From positions 2,061,501 to 2,125,500 of the forward strand of contig NZ_UFSM01000001.1 of NCBI RefSeq assembly GCF_900445235.1: a stretch of 64,000 nucleotides of DNA, in the 5' to 3' direction. Below, in pieces: positions 61,997 to 64,000 of the stretch; position 1 is the first letter of the stretch; the number at the start of each line of letters is the position of its first letter. A model generated the notes under the pieces. It saw only the letters and a list, made by a program, of their open reading frames with translations. It made no database searches and had not been told where the DNA came from. The stretch is from Aminobacter aminovorans. Lineage in GTDB: Bacteria; Pseudomonadota; Alphaproteobacteria; Rhizobiales; Rhizobiaceae. Made by a program: the position numbers and the translations under genes.

Positions 61997-62152
61997 TTCC
62001 AAGGGCCAGACCGGCCCTCATCGTAATGTGAACGCACCGCCCAACATTCGCCCGGCTTGGCGGCACGTTTCTCCTGCCAAGCTGTGGTTGCCTCCGCAAC
62101 CTGTTTGGGCCGAAAATAGTGAGTCGTTGCCGCCAGATAGCCCAGAGTGCTG

Positions 62153-64000
<1,848 letters not shown>

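Overview
The window is about 63% G+C, densely coded and typical of an alphaproteobacterial chromosome. The gene content points to Rhizobiales near Mesorhizobium, Aminobacter or Phyllobacterium. The pointers are a fused trpE(G) with a Trp-codon leader peptide, a choXWV choline importer, a type II lumazine synthase (RibH2) behind an FMN riboswitch, ClpS2, an RL3499-like MoxR/DUF58 envelope operon, and rhizobial-style intergenic palindromes. I see no tRNA, rRNA, insertion sequence, prophage or CRISPR. Both ends cut a gene: a multicopper oxidase at the left and an ABC exporter at the right.

Layout: 1-2.5 kb, two-domain multicopper oxidase coupled to a ZIP-type permease. 2.6-6.0 kb, CDF efflux pump and trpE(G) with a complete attenuator. 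6.1-9.3 kb, cobalamin-riboswitch-controlled ABC importer. 9.3-12.5 kb, MFS exporter, LysR regulator, EamA permease. 12.5-15.6 kb, PQQ glucose dehydrogenase and divergent MarR. 15.8-19.2 kb, PEP mutase-like enzyme, MerA-like flavoprotein, DUF4126, acetyltransferase. 19.2-22.6 kb, FMN riboswitch-ribH2, GFA-fold protein, HxlR regulator and acyl-CoA dehydrogenase. 22.6-23.4 kb, a frameshifted MerR/TipAS regulator. 23.5-25.2 kb, fhs.

25.4-32.7 kb is the least understood part. It is a six-gene same-strand set: a coiled-coil protein, an unknown protein, an unusual AAA ATPase, a low-GC two-TM protein, a DUF6638-like protein and a DUF2333 membrane protein. The last four genes are tightly packed. None has a function I recognise, and this is my candidate for an undescribed system. 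Thymidine kinase lies upstream of it.

33.6-36.8 kb is the choline importer. 36.9-39.6 kb holds a secreted protein and lipoprotein pair, an AraC regulator and DUF1428. 39.7-42.0 kb holds ClpS2 and a run of very small genes ending in a cold-shock gene. 42.0-48.8 kb is the MoxR-DUF58-DUF4159 envelope operon, and 49.1-51.7 kb the divergent DUF1285-Nudix-CCA transferase set. 51.7-54.5 kb holds DUF1059, DUF1344 and a DEAD-box helicase with a KKPYE repeat tail. 54.6-59.3 kb holds hemF, an ECF sigma/anti-sigma pair with a divergent DUF4394 gene, soxR with a canonical SoxR promoter, and trmL. 60.0-64.0 kb holds two tandem paralogous ABC exporters.

Start codons were moved from the longest open frame to internal ATG/GTG codons where a Shine-Dalgarno sequence, family length or operon overlap argued for it. 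Family assignments come from reading the proteins, not from searches.
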